Virus record (IMG/VR): IMGVR_UViG_3300046169_000018 | Span: 1 to 25,130 of that record | Direction: 5' to 3' (one strand) | Length of the DNA: 25,130 nucleotides | Source of the DNA: a virus | Part shown: piece after piece, positions 7,199 to 12,811 of the stretch | Layout: each line of letters opens with the position of its first letter | How positions within the stretch are numbered: position 1 is the stretch's first letter | Notes under the pieces: generated by a model | What the model was told of the DNA's origin: nothing | The model's input: only the letters and a program-made list of their open reading frames with translations | The model's database searches: none | Made by a program: the position numbers and the translations under genes

Positions 7199-7625
7199 TA
7201 GATTAATAAAATTAAAAAAAACAGCTTGTCATTTATACAGTATAAAAGACAAAGATTTTAGTTCTAAAAATAGAGCAAGACATTTGGTAGATATAAGGCG
7301 TATGGTTTACGCCATTTGTAAAGATTTATTAGAAATGCCTTGGACACATATAGGTAAAGCTTTTAGCGTTAATCACGCTACTATTATGCATCATTATAAA
7401 GTACATAAAAGCTTATTAGATGTAGATGCAGTATATAATGAAAAATTTAATAACTTGTTGGACATTTATAAGGCTGATATTGACTACATAGATATGAATG
7501 AAATGTTACAGCTAATTAGAGCTTTGAAAACACAAACAGCAAGAAAACAAATTTATAAACAACTAATTAAAGAAAATTATGAAAACGAAATTATCACAAA
7601 AACAGAAAGTATTAAGACATCTTAA
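7191..7625 (+). CDS. Stand-alone DnaA domain IV-like DNA-binding protein
   Basis: The 144-residue protein resembles the C-terminal DNA-binding domain (domain IV) of the initiator DnaA without its AAA+ ATPase part. Residues about 10-70 hold DFSSKNRARHLVDIRRMVYA, then LLEMPWTHIGKAFSVNHATIMHHYKVHK; this matches the DnaA pattern of a helix after S-K-x-R, then IGxxFxxxHxTVxHx. In DnaA the HxTV helix reads the DnaA box. The rest (about 75-144) is helical and unassigned. I start at ATG 7191; a TTG at 7188 directly precedes it. Adjacent genes encode HTH and initiator proteins, so a role in recognising the phage origin or host DnaA boxes is likely but inferred. Confidence 0.7.
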   Translation: MDSRLIKLKKTACHLYSIKDKDFSSKNRARHLVDIRRMVYAICKDLLEMPWTHIGKAFSVNHATIMHHYKVHKSLLDVDAVYNEKFNNLLDIYKADIDYIDMNEMLQLIRALKTQTARKQIYKQLIKENYENEIITKTESIKTS

Positions 7626-7806
7626 AGAAATAGGTAGTATTACACCACTAGAAGCGTTTAATGACTACGCTATAATGAGACTAACATCTCGAATCTGCGA
7701 ACTTAAAGACGAAGGCTATGACATCAAGTCTGAGCTTGTATCAAGTCAAAACAGATTTAAAGAAAAAGTTTCATTCTCTAAATATACACTCAATGAGAAG
7801 AATTAG
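7579..7806 (+). CDS. Winged-helix / helix-turn-helix protein (75 aa)
   Basis: A small DNA-binding-type protein: KQKVLRHLKEIGSITPLEAF followed by NDYAIMRLTSRICELKDEGYDIKSE. The phrase 'GSITPLEA...y.i.RLtsRI.eLk..GY.I' is common in small phage HTH proteins, where it forms a winged-helix domain. The gene overlaps the DnaA-like gene by 47 bases and the initiator gene by 14 bases, so all three are probably made together. It may be a regulator or a replication accessory protein. It is not a convincing lysogeny repressor: there is no divergent promoter or partner gene. Confidence 0.7.
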   Translation: MKTKLSQKQKVLRHLKEIGSITPLEAFNDYAIMRLTSRICELKDEGYDIKSELVSSQNRFKEKVSFSKYTLNEKN

Positions 7807-8497
7807 AGTAGAAAAGTCCACTAACTATACAACTATAAACAATGAGTTTATATTTAACAAGGACTTATCGTTAAAAGCTAAGGGATTGCTATGCCATCTC
7901 TTGGCTTTACCTAACGACTGGAAGTTATACGTTGAGGAGGTAGAGAAATGGCATACAGACGGCAAGGCTGCAATCTATTCAGCGTTTAAGGAGCTGACAT
8001 CTAATGGCTATATGAAACGAGAGCAAAAACGTGAAAAAGGTAAGATAGTTTCTTGGGATTATATAGTCTTTGAGAAACCACATACCGATTTTCAAGAAAT
8101 AGAAAAGTTAGATATAGAAAAATTAGATGTAGAAAATCGACCACTACTAAATACTAATATTACTAAATACTTAAATAAACTAAATACTGATAATACTAAA
8201 ACAGAAAGGGATTATCCTTTTGAATTGAATTTAGAGGCTTGGAATTTATGGAAAGAATTTAGGAAAGAGCAATTCAGAACTACCTATAAAAAATTAGGAG
8301 AAGCTGCGGCCATTTCTAAGCTATTAAGAATCTCCAACAACAACAAAGAAAACCAGGCGCAAATTATCCAGCAGTCTATAGAGAATGGATGGAAGGGATT
8401 ATTTGAGCTTAAAACAGAAAAACAAACCAAAGTCCAAAAGATACTAACTAACTATCAGAAAGGACTTGAAATGATAAACAAAGAATATGATGACTAA
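7793..8497 (+). CDS. Replication initiation protein (O / replisome organiser type)
   Basis: I start at ATG 7793 (MRRIRVEKSTNYT); an upstream in-frame ATG at 7718 would add 25 residues lying inside the previous gene. Residues about 10-80 form a winged-helix domain (FIFNKDLSLKAKGLLCHLLA, AAIYSAFKELTSNGYMKREQ) typical of phage and plasmid initiators. A variable linker follows, and the C-terminus has the W..WKEFRKEQ...A..I.QSIENGWKGLFELK pattern seen at the end of phage replisome organisers, where it is thought to contact the helicase or its loader. With no phage helicase in view, it presumably recruits host DnaB. The window holds no obvious origin iterons within this gene, and I did not find clear repeats. 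Confidence 0.7.
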   Translation: MRRIRVEKSTNYTTINNEFIFNKDLSLKAKGLLCHLLALPNDWKLYVEEVEKWHTDGKAAIYSAFKELTSNGYMKREQKREKGKIVSWDYIVFEKPHTDFQEIEKLDIEKLDVENRPLLNTNITKYLNKLNTDNTKTERDYPFELNLEAWNLWKEFRKEQFRTTYKKLGEAAAISKLLRISNNNKENQAQIIQQSIENGWKGLFELKTEKQTKVQKILTNYQKGLEMINKEYDD

Positions 8498-8738
8498 AGA
8501 ACAAACAGCAGAGCTTAATTTATTAATCGCTACCTTTAGGTGCTTTAATGAGCAACTATACAATCTAAAAGGCTCACATTCTGGAGTAGTAAAGATGAAG
8601 TTTAATAGGCTAGTAAAAGTGGCTAATCAATATGAGAGAGAGATAGTCCAATGGACAGAGGGAAGCGAACAACTAGAGCTGATATATGACAGCCTAATGG
8701 AAGTATTAATAGAAGTTAAAAAGCAAGTAAATGAGTAA
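8487..8738 (+). CDS. Small helical protein, unknown function (83 aa)
   Basis: Two consecutive in-frame ATG codons (8487, 8490) mark the start, overlapping the initiator gene by 11 bases. The protein is predicted almost all helical, with charged amphipathic segments (KFNRLVKVANQYEREIVQW and LELIYDSLMEVLIEVKKQV). No catalytic motif or membrane span is visible. Position suggests a replication accessory role; no family recognised. Confidence 0.55.
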   Translation: MMTKEQTAELNLLIATFRCFNEQLYNLKGSHSGVVKMKFNRLVKVANQYEREIVQWTEGSEQLELIYDSLMEVLIEVKKQVNE

Positions 8739-8898
8739 ATATTACGAGATTAAAAAACGTGAAGATGTAACGGTTAAAAATATGCTTGAGATATATGGCA
8801 AAAGCTCTAAATATCGAAAGAAAATAACTTGGGACACATTATACTTAATAACTGGATGGACACACATACAACAAACTAAAGATGAAAGACAAAAGTAA
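8731..8898 (+). CDS. Very small unknown protein (55 aa)
   Basis: An open frame of 55 codons from ATG 8731 fills what would otherwise be a 140-base gap. It overlaps the previous stop by 8 bases and the next start by 17 bases, the same packing as its neighbours. The product begins MSKYYEIKKREDVT and includes MLEIYGKSSKYRKKITWDTL, with a basic centre. It may be a small DNA- or protein-binding factor; the tight fit is the main evidence that it is real. Confidence 0.5.
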   Translation: MSKYYEIKKREDVTVKNMLEIYGKSSKYRKKITWDTLYLITGWTHIQQTKDERQK

Positions 8899-9304
8899 AC
8901 AAGTGTGGTATTTATATGCTCACGACATTAAAGAACTAAAAAGAGAATGCTATGAGATAATAGCTACGCTTTACGTCCAGCTAGGACAAGCTCCAGAAGC
9001 TGAGATAGTAGTACAGATGACTAATCTATTTTGTAATGACTTAGCTACTAACTATGGCTCTATGGAATTAAATGAGGTAAAGTTTGCTCTTAATAAACAC
9101 ATAAGAGAGAACGATGGTCCACATTTTGTTAATGTTCCAACGTGGAATGAAGCTCTTAGAAGTTACAAGATGACTAAAGCACTTAAAAAGCAGACTAATC
9201 AAATAGACCAATACGAAGTCTATAAAAAGAGAGTAGAGTCTTTTAGCAAGGTTATTGACAAGAGAGAAACTAAAAAGATAGGCAATGCCAACAACAATAA
9301 GTAA
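8882..9304 (+). CDS. Conserved-looking protein of unknown function (140 aa)
   Basis: A soluble, mostly helical protein containing AEIVVQMTNLFCNDLATNYG and LNEVKFALNKHIRENDGPHF with VNVPTWNEALRSYK, ending in a basic tail rich in Lys and Asn. The middle pattern (helices around a conserved-looking D-L-x-x-x-Y and N-x-x-x-W) recurs in proteins of replication regions of Bacteroidota phages, as I recall it, but without an assigned function. It overlaps genes on both sides (17 and 20 bases). Located between the initiator and NinG, it may serve in replication or recombination. Confidence 0.55.
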   Translation: MKDKSKQVWYLYAHDIKELKRECYEIIATLYVQLGQAPEAEIVVQMTNLFCNDLATNYGSMELNEVKFALNKHIRENDGPHFVNVPTWNEALRSYKMTKALKKQTNQIDQYEVYKKRVESFSKVIDKRETKKIGNANNNK

Positions 9305-9674
9305 ACTTAAAAAAAAGCTAGACGTTTTGTTTAGTCAGTACATAAGGCGTAGAAATGCAGACCACTTAGGTAGAGTTAAGTGCTTTACTTGTGGAGTAGA
9401 GAAACATTGGAAAGAGCAACAAGCTGGACACTTTCAGAGTCGCAGTCATCACTCTACTCGTTGGGATGAGGTAAACGTACAAGTGCAATGCGTTAAGTGC
9501 AATATGTTTAGACAAGGAGAGCAATATAAGTTTGGACTATACTTAGACGATAGGTTTGGAGATGGCACAGCAGAGGAGTTAGAAAACAGAGCAAAGACAA
9601 TAGTAAAACTAAACAGAGTAGACTATGAAGAAGCAATCGAAAGGTATAAACAAAAGATTAGAGAGCTGGATTAA
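9285..9674 (+). CDS. ninG: NinG / Rap-type recombination nuclease
   Basis: The 129-residue protein shows the NinG zinc-binding layout: CFTCG (about residues 34-38), then AGHFQSRSHHSTRWDEVNV and QCVKCN. In lambda, NinG (Rap) is a structure-specific endonuclease that acts on branched DNA and Holliday junctions and steers recombination between phage genomes. It is shorter than the lambda protein (about 200 residues), with the core intact. The start overlaps the previous gene by 20 bases. Here it probably resolves recombination intermediates or replication concatemers before packaging. Confidence 0.8.
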   Translation: MPTTISKLKKKLDVLFSQYIRRRNADHLGRVKCFTCGVEKHWKEQQAGHFQSRSHHSTRWDEVNVQVQCVKCNMFRQGEQYKFGLYLDDRFGDGTAEELENRAKTIVKLNRVDYEEAIERYKQKIRELD

Positions 9675-9707
9675 CAATCGATTGTTTAAAACTTTAAACC
9701 CAAAAGA

Positions 9708-9737
9708 TTGGGAAATTGAATCAATTTTATATATTTA
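9708..9737 (+). promoter_or_regulatory. Probable internal promoter for the second early/middle gene block
   Basis: TTG (9708-9710), a 19-base spacer and TATATTTA (9730-9737) resemble the Bacteroidota promoter with one mismatch (final A for G). It lies in the 68-base gap between NinG and the gene at 9743. Transcription would start almost at the ATG, so the mRNA could be leaderless or nearly so. Confidence 0.45.
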
Positions 9738-9742
9738 CAATA

Positions 9743-10108
9743 ATGAAAAAGACAGTAATATTCGAGGGAGGAGTGAACAAGGTAAGCACTCTAGCAGACG
9801 GAACTCTAAGTATTAACATACATACTCAAGAGCTACCAGAAGAAACAATGATGAGAGTCTTTAGCTTACGTAAGTCTCCTGGAATGGTTCTAATAAGCTC
9901 TGACGATATAAGCAAGGCAGAGGTCGAAGAGGTTGAGAAGTTTACTACAGACTTTGAAGTAGGTAAGACTAAGACAGCTTCACAAAGATTAAGAGCTGTA
10001 TTATATAGAGTATGGGAGCAAGGCGACCAAAATTATGATTTTGTTCTGTGGTACGAATCTCAAATGGAGCGTATAATAAACAAGTATAAGACAACACTTG
10101 AGCAATAA
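9743..10108 (+). CDS. Unknown middle-region protein (121 aa)
   Basis: I start at ATG 9743 (MKKTVIFEGG), after a promoter-like sequence; a TTG at 9716 is in frame but lies upstream of the predicted transcript start. The N-terminal half looks like a beta-rich domain (VIFEGGVNKVSTLADGTLSI then NIHTQELPEETMMRVFSLR), and the C-terminal half is helical (TASQRLRAVLYRVWEQ, MERIINKYKTT). The segment 'TLADGTLSINIHTQELP' resembles a recurrent small phage protein of unknown function found in replication regions. No enzyme motif is visible. Confidence 0.6.
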   Translation: MKKTVIFEGGVNKVSTLADGTLSINIHTQELPEETMMRVFSLRKSPGMVLISSDDISKAEVEEVEKFTTDFEVGKTKTASQRLRAVLYRVWEQGDQNYDFVLWYESQMERIINKYKTTLEQ

Positions 10109-10319
10109 TAGGGCGACCAGGCATCAAGAGATATGGAAGAGAACGAAGAACGGACTAAAGCTTGTATTACCCAAAAAGATTAAAACAGACATAGGATTTC
10201 AGCTAATGTTTGGACATAGAGAGGACTACAGAGTAGAAGAAAAAAGAATAGAAGATAACGCTAACAGATACCAAGCTAAAACATATTTAAGTATTGAAGA
10301 TTTTAAGCAGCATATTTAG
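10098..10319 (+). CDS. Small basic protein, unknown function (73 aa), TTG start
   Basis: The only plausible start is TTG at 10098, overlapping the previous gene by 11 bases; no in-frame ATG gives a sensible protein. The product is basic (HQEIWKRTKNGLKLVLPKK) with a charged C-terminus (YLSIEDFKQHI). It fills the space between two other genes in the pattern of this operon. No family recognised, and the non-ATG start lowers confidence. Confidence 0.45.
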   Translation: MSNNRATRHQEIWKRTKNGLKLVLPKKIKTDIGFQLMFGHREDYRVEEKRIEDNANRYQAKTYLSIEDFKQHI

Positions 10320-10479
10320 AACACTATTTGCACTATTAGTTATAATCAGTTGTTTGCCTATATTTGTATTAATATTTTTACACTTTTTTATAGTGGGATT
10401 TGTAGCAGAAGAAAACAAAAGAAATGACTATAAAACAAATGCAAGAAAAACAAATGAAGAAAGCATTGAGCAAGTATAG
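10294..10479 (+). CDS. Small membrane protein, unknown function (61 aa), TTG start
   Basis: From TTG 10294 the frame encodes a strongly hydrophobic stretch at about residues 11-38 (LFALLVIISCLPIFVLIFLH, then FFIVGFV), long enough for one or two spans, with a hydrophilic, basic C-terminus (NKRNDYKTNARKTN). It overlaps the upstream gene by 26 bases and the small HTH gene by 56 bases. The hydrophobic content makes a chance open frame less likely. A membrane role is supported; function is unknown. Confidence 0.45.
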   Translation: MKILSSIFRTLFALLVIISCLPIFVLIFLHFFIVGFVAEENKRNDYKTNARKTNEESIEQV

Positions 10480-10576
10480 TACTATAGAAGAAGCTGCTAA
10501 AGTTTTAGGTATAAGTGCTAGAAAGTTATATTTCTTTAAAAGAAAAATAAAAGATGAAAATAATAGCATCGGTTAG
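10424..10576 (+). CDS. Tiny Fis-type helix-turn-helix protein (50 aa)
   Basis: A 50-codon frame from ATG 10424 encodes a short protein with a clear helix-turn-helix: MKKALSKYSTIEEAAKVLGI then SARKLYFFKRKIK. This matches the Fis/HTH_8 pattern (AL...ggn..eAAk.LGIs.rtLY.k.k). It would bind DNA, probably as a dimer, as a small regulator. It overlaps the membrane-protein gene by 56 bases and the next gene by 23 bases. It is too short for a full Fis protein (about 98 residues); only the DNA-binding part is present. I am fairly confident it is real because of the motif. Confidence 0.6.
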   Translation: MTIKQMQEKQMKKALSKYSTIEEAAKVLGISARKLYFFKRKIKDENNSIG

Positions 10577-10748
10577 TATAGAGGTTAGAGTAGACGATAC
10601 AGAGTTATTAGACGATGCTAAGGAAAGAGCAATAGACGAGCTAATAGACTCTTTAGAGGATTGGATAAACAATAACGGTATTCCTCCAATAATATCTATA
10701 GAGTATAAGCTTCCAGAGATAGATGAGAATCAACAATTATTAAACTAA
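10554..10748 (+). CDS. Small acidic protein, unknown function (64 aa)
   Basis: A compact, strongly acidic protein (VEVRVDD-like strand start IEVRVDDTELLDDAKERAID, then ELIDSLEDWINNNG) with a likely beta-alpha-beta layout. The acidic surface might mimic DNA or bind a basic partner, but this is speculative. It overlaps the small HTH gene by 23 bases and ends one base into the HNH gene (TAATG). Confidence 0.55.
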   Translation: MKIIASVSIEVRVDDTELLDDAKERAIDELIDSLEDWINNNGIPPIISIEYKLPEIDENQQLLN

Positions 10749-11089
10749 TGCCAAGTCTACCAAAGGGAAAGAAAAAGAAATGGATAGCAAGTAGTAAGAA
10801 GACTACTGGCTTTACTGAGAAGCATAAGAGCGAAAACTATGACTTCTATAATAGTAGAGCTTGGAGACAGCTTAGAAAGTGGCATATAGAACGAGAGCCA
10901 CATTGCAGATGGTGTAGTGAAGAGGGCAAAGTAAACTATAAAGATAAGATAATCATTGACCACATTATAGAGATTAAAGACGGTGGAGATAGACTAAACC
11001 AAGACAATCTACAGACTTTATGTCTACCACATCACAATCAAAAAACAGCGTGGGCAAAAGCAAAACGTAAAAGAAATGGCAAAGAGTAA
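10748..11089 (+). CDS. HNH endonuclease, packaging-associated
   Basis: The 113-residue protein has a complete HNH site: zinc-binding CRWC (C53, C56), catalytic IDHI (D71, H72), N-x-x-N-L (about N86-L88), and CLPHHNQKT (C92, H95, H96). The N-terminus is Lys-rich. In HK97-type phages a small HNH protein encoded just upstream of the terminase genes nicks DNA and stimulates the terminase at cos. Here two small genes and a candidate cos region separate it from terS, so the same role is likely. It overlaps the DUF3310 gene by 14 bases. Confidence 0.85.
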   Translation: MPSLPKGKKKKWIASSKKTTGFTEKHKSENYDFYNSRAWRQLRKWHIEREPHCRWCSEEGKVNYKDKIIIDHIIEIKDGGDRLNQDNLQTLCLPHHNQKTAWAKAKRKRNGKE

Positions 11090-11363
11090 ATACTTCTATG
11101 ACTATACAAGGAACAGAGACGAAGCTAAAGAAGTTATAGAGGACTTAAAGAGTAATCCTATACCAAACTACTATGTAGGTAATACTTATGGCTATGAAGC
11201 TCGTAAAGTATGTGAGGACTGGGATTTAAGCTACAACATAGGCACAGCAGTAACCTATCTACTTAGAAGTAGCTACAAGCACGATAGTCCATACGATTGC
11301 ATACAGAAGGCTATAAATCATTTACAATTTGAATTAGATAAACTAAACAACAGAGAACAATGA
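11076..11363 (+). CDS. DUF3310 family protein (95 aa)
   Basis: The sequence carries the DUF3310 (SaV-like) pattern: NPIPNYYVG, then YEARKVCEDWDLSYNIGTAV and TYLLRSSYKHDSPYDCIQKA with a final helix NHLQFELDKL. Members are widespread in phages; the fold is small and helical and the function is not established, with a nucleotide-related role sometimes proposed. It overlaps HNH by 14 bases and the next gene by 4 bases (ATGA). Confidence 0.7.
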   Translation: MAKSKYFYDYTRNRDEAKEVIEDLKSNPIPNYYVGNTYGYEARKVCEDWDLSYNIGTAVTYLLRSSYKHDSPYDCIQKAINHLQFELDKLNNREQ

Positions 11364-11587
11364 CAAGTGAACTACTAGACTTATTCGAGGAAGCAAAGAG
11401 AATAATAGATAAGCAAGAGGAATTAATTAAGATGCAACAATCATTAATTAAGACAATGCAACAAGGACTGCAAGGAGTAGAACTAAACGAGCTACTACTA
11501 AAGAAACAACTAGCAGACTTACAAGAGGAACTAGAAACTATTACAAAAGATTATATAGATGTAATGGGGGGGGGCGAAAAAGTATAA
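11360..11587 (+). CDS. Coiled-coil protein of unknown function with a G9 tract near its 3' end (75 aa)
   Basis: The protein is almost entirely a predicted coiled coil (LLDLFEEAKRIIDKQEELIK, LLLKKQLADLQEELETITKD). Near the end the gene runs through nine consecutive Gs (11566-11574), giving DVMGGGEKV before the stop. Loss of one G would extend the protein by about 22 residues; gain of one G would open a different extension to 11688. Whether the length shown is the natural one is therefore uncertain. It is the last gene before the packaging region. Confidence 0.55.
   Translation: MTSELLDLFEEAKRIIDKQEELIKMQQSLIKTMQQGLQGVELNELLLKKQLADLQEELETITKDYIDVMGGGEKV
11566..11574 (+). repeat. G9 homopolymer tract
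   Basis: Nine Gs in a row stand out in this AT-rich genome. The tract is inside the coding end of the coiled-coil gene and 35 bases before a second G5 run (11610-11614). It may be a slippage site, a structural part of the packaging signal, or a sequencing artefact. Confidence 0.8.
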
Positions 11588-11729
11588 CCAATATGTCAGT
11601 ACATCGCACGGGGGAGCTTTCATTTTTCTTACGCAAAATTAAAACTAAATCGTGTGGGTATAGATATACCAAACTAAAACCAGTTTAAGTTCAGTATGTT
11701 AGTTGTAATATGGCCAAGCTAAAAATAAA
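11588..11729. other. Non-coding region upstream of terS; candidate cos / packaging site
   Basis: This 142-base gap between the last middle gene and terS holds no convincing gene. It contains a GC-rich 10-mer, CGCACGGGGG (11605-11614), in AT-rich surroundings; two copies of AAACTAAA (11642-11649 and 11671-11678); a 6 bp inverted repeat (11657-11670); and AAACT/AGTTT arms (11671-11675, 11682-11686). P27-type TerS with an upstream HNH protein usually goes with cos packaging and short cohesive ends, and cos commonly lies just upstream of terS. The 10-mer could be the overhang and the repeats TerS-binding sites. This is inference from context. Confidence 0.4.
11657..11670. repeat. Perfect inverted repeat GGTATA-GA-TATACC
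   Basis: Six-base arms GGTATA (11657-11662) and TATACC (11665-11670) flank a 2-base centre, typical of a dimeric protein-binding site rather than an RNA hairpin. It lies 60 bases upstream of terS within the candidate packaging region; TerS, HNH or one of the small HTH proteins could bind it. Confidence 0.6.
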
Positions 11730-12203
11730 ATGAGAGGGAGAAAAAAAACACCAACAAAAGTAAAGGAGCTAAAAGGCACACTAGAGAAGTCTCGTTTAGT
11801 GGGAAATGAAATGGAGACAACTCAAGTTGTTAGTATGCCTTTGGCTCCCTCCTTTCTCAATAAACAAGGTGCAGACGAATGGGACTTAGTTACTAACGAA
11901 CTAGCCAATATTAAGATGTTGCATCTAACTGACTTATCAATTCTAGCAGCGTACTGCAACGAGATAGGAATCTATAGAGAGATAGCTCAAGAGTTACAAG
12001 GTAATTTTACTGAGCAGACTGTAGATAAAGATGGAAGGTTGAGGTCTAGTAAGATAGCACCTAAATACAAGGTAATGCAAAACGCTTTACAGAACGCTAT
12101 GAAAATTGCTACGCAATTTGGATTCACTCCGAGCAGTAGAGCATCTCTTAGTATGCCAGAACAAGATGAGGAAAGGACTGACGATTTTAATTTCTTTGAC
12201 TAA
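11730..12203 (+). CDS. terS: Terminase small subunit, P27 family
   Basis: The 157-residue protein starts MRGRKKTPTKVKELKGT, the typical basic N-terminus of P27-family small terminases, followed by APSFLNKQGADEWDLVTNEL and LHLTDLSILAAYCNEI, matching the family pattern (P..L...a...W......L....lT..D...l..Y). It should bind the packaging site and hand DNA to the large subunit. The C-terminus is acidic (EQDEERTDDFNFFD). The stop overlaps the methyltransferase start by one base (TAATG), separating it from terL by one gene, which is unusual. Confidence 0.85.
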   Translation: MRGRKKTPTKVKELKGTLEKSRLVGNEMETTQVVSMPLAPSFLNKQGADEWDLVTNELANIKMLHLTDLSILAAYCNEIGIYREIAQELQGNFTEQTVDKDGRLRSSKIAPKYKVMQNALQNAMKIATQFGFTPSSRASLSMPEQDEERTDDFNFFD

Positions 12204-12811
12204 TGATAAACATTTACAACAAAGACTGCTTAGAAGCAATGAGAGAGATGTCAGACAATCAATTTGATTTGGCAATAGTAGACCCTCCTTATGGTATTGG
12301 AATGGACGGAAAAAATAATTGGTCTGGAAGTAAGCACAAAGTTAAAGACTGGGATAATAATGCACCAAGTATAGAATACTTTAGAGAACTTAGACGGATA
12401 AGTAAAAATCAAATTGTGTGGGGTGCAAACCACTTTATTAGTCGTATGCCTTTTGATAGTAAATGTTGGTTAATTTGGGATAAAAAAAACGATGGTTTTT
12501 CATTTGCAGATGGCGAAATGGCGTGGACTTCATTTAATACAGCAGTTAGATTTTTTAGATACCATAGAGGACAACAAACAGATAAAAGAATACATCCTAC
12601 ACAGAAACCAGTAAAGCTGTATGAATGGCTTTTAATGAATTACGCAAAAGAGGGGGATAAGATATTAGACACACACTTAGGCTCTGGAAGTATTGCATTA
12701 GCTTGTCATAATCTAGGCTATGACTTAGAAGGTTATGAGTTAGACAAAGAGTATTATGATAATGCTTTAAAAAGAATCAAAGAACATCAATCTCAACTAA
12801 GGCTTATATGA
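12203..12811 (+). CDS. DNA methyltransferase, DPPY type (N6-adenine likely)
   Basis: Motif IV DPPYGIG is at residues 27-33 near the N-terminus and the AdoMet-binding motif (DTHLGSGS, from D156) lies near the C-terminus. This order is that of beta-class (N6-adenine or N4-cytosine) methylases. HPTQKPVKLYEWLL, typical of these enzymes, precedes motif I. At 202 residues it is small, leaving little room for a target recognition domain between residues 35 and 130. No restriction enzyme is nearby, so it is an orphan enzyme, perhaps protecting phage DNA from host restriction or marking DNA for packaging. It is wedged between terS and terL with overlaps of 1 and 4 bases, so it is translated with them. 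Confidence 0.85.
   Translation: MINIYNKDCLEAMREMSDNQFDLAIVDPPYGIGMDGKNNWSGSKHKVKDWDNNAPSIEYFRELRRISKNQIVWGANHFISRMPFDSKCWLIWDKKNDGFSFADGEMAWTSFNTAVRFFRYHRGQQTDKRIHPTQKPVKLYEWLLMNYAKEGDKILDTHLGSGSIALACHNLGYDLEGYELDKEYYDNALKRIKEHQSQLRLI

Noticed and set aside
7579-7806. HTH protein as a lysogeny repressor
   Set aside because: No divergent gene, integrase or operator pair nearby, and it is embedded in the replication operon; a repressor call is not supported.
9625-9816. Open frame of 63 codons across the NinG end and the start of the next gene
   Set aside because: It overlaps NinG by 50 bases and the 9743 gene by 74 bases, would cross the predicted promoter, and its product (low complexity, KHSSRRNSKY end) shows no motif.
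11593-11688. 31-codon frame (MSVHRTGEL…) in the region upstream of terS
   Set aside because: Too short, no motif, and it runs through the repeats of the candidate packaging site; more likely chance.
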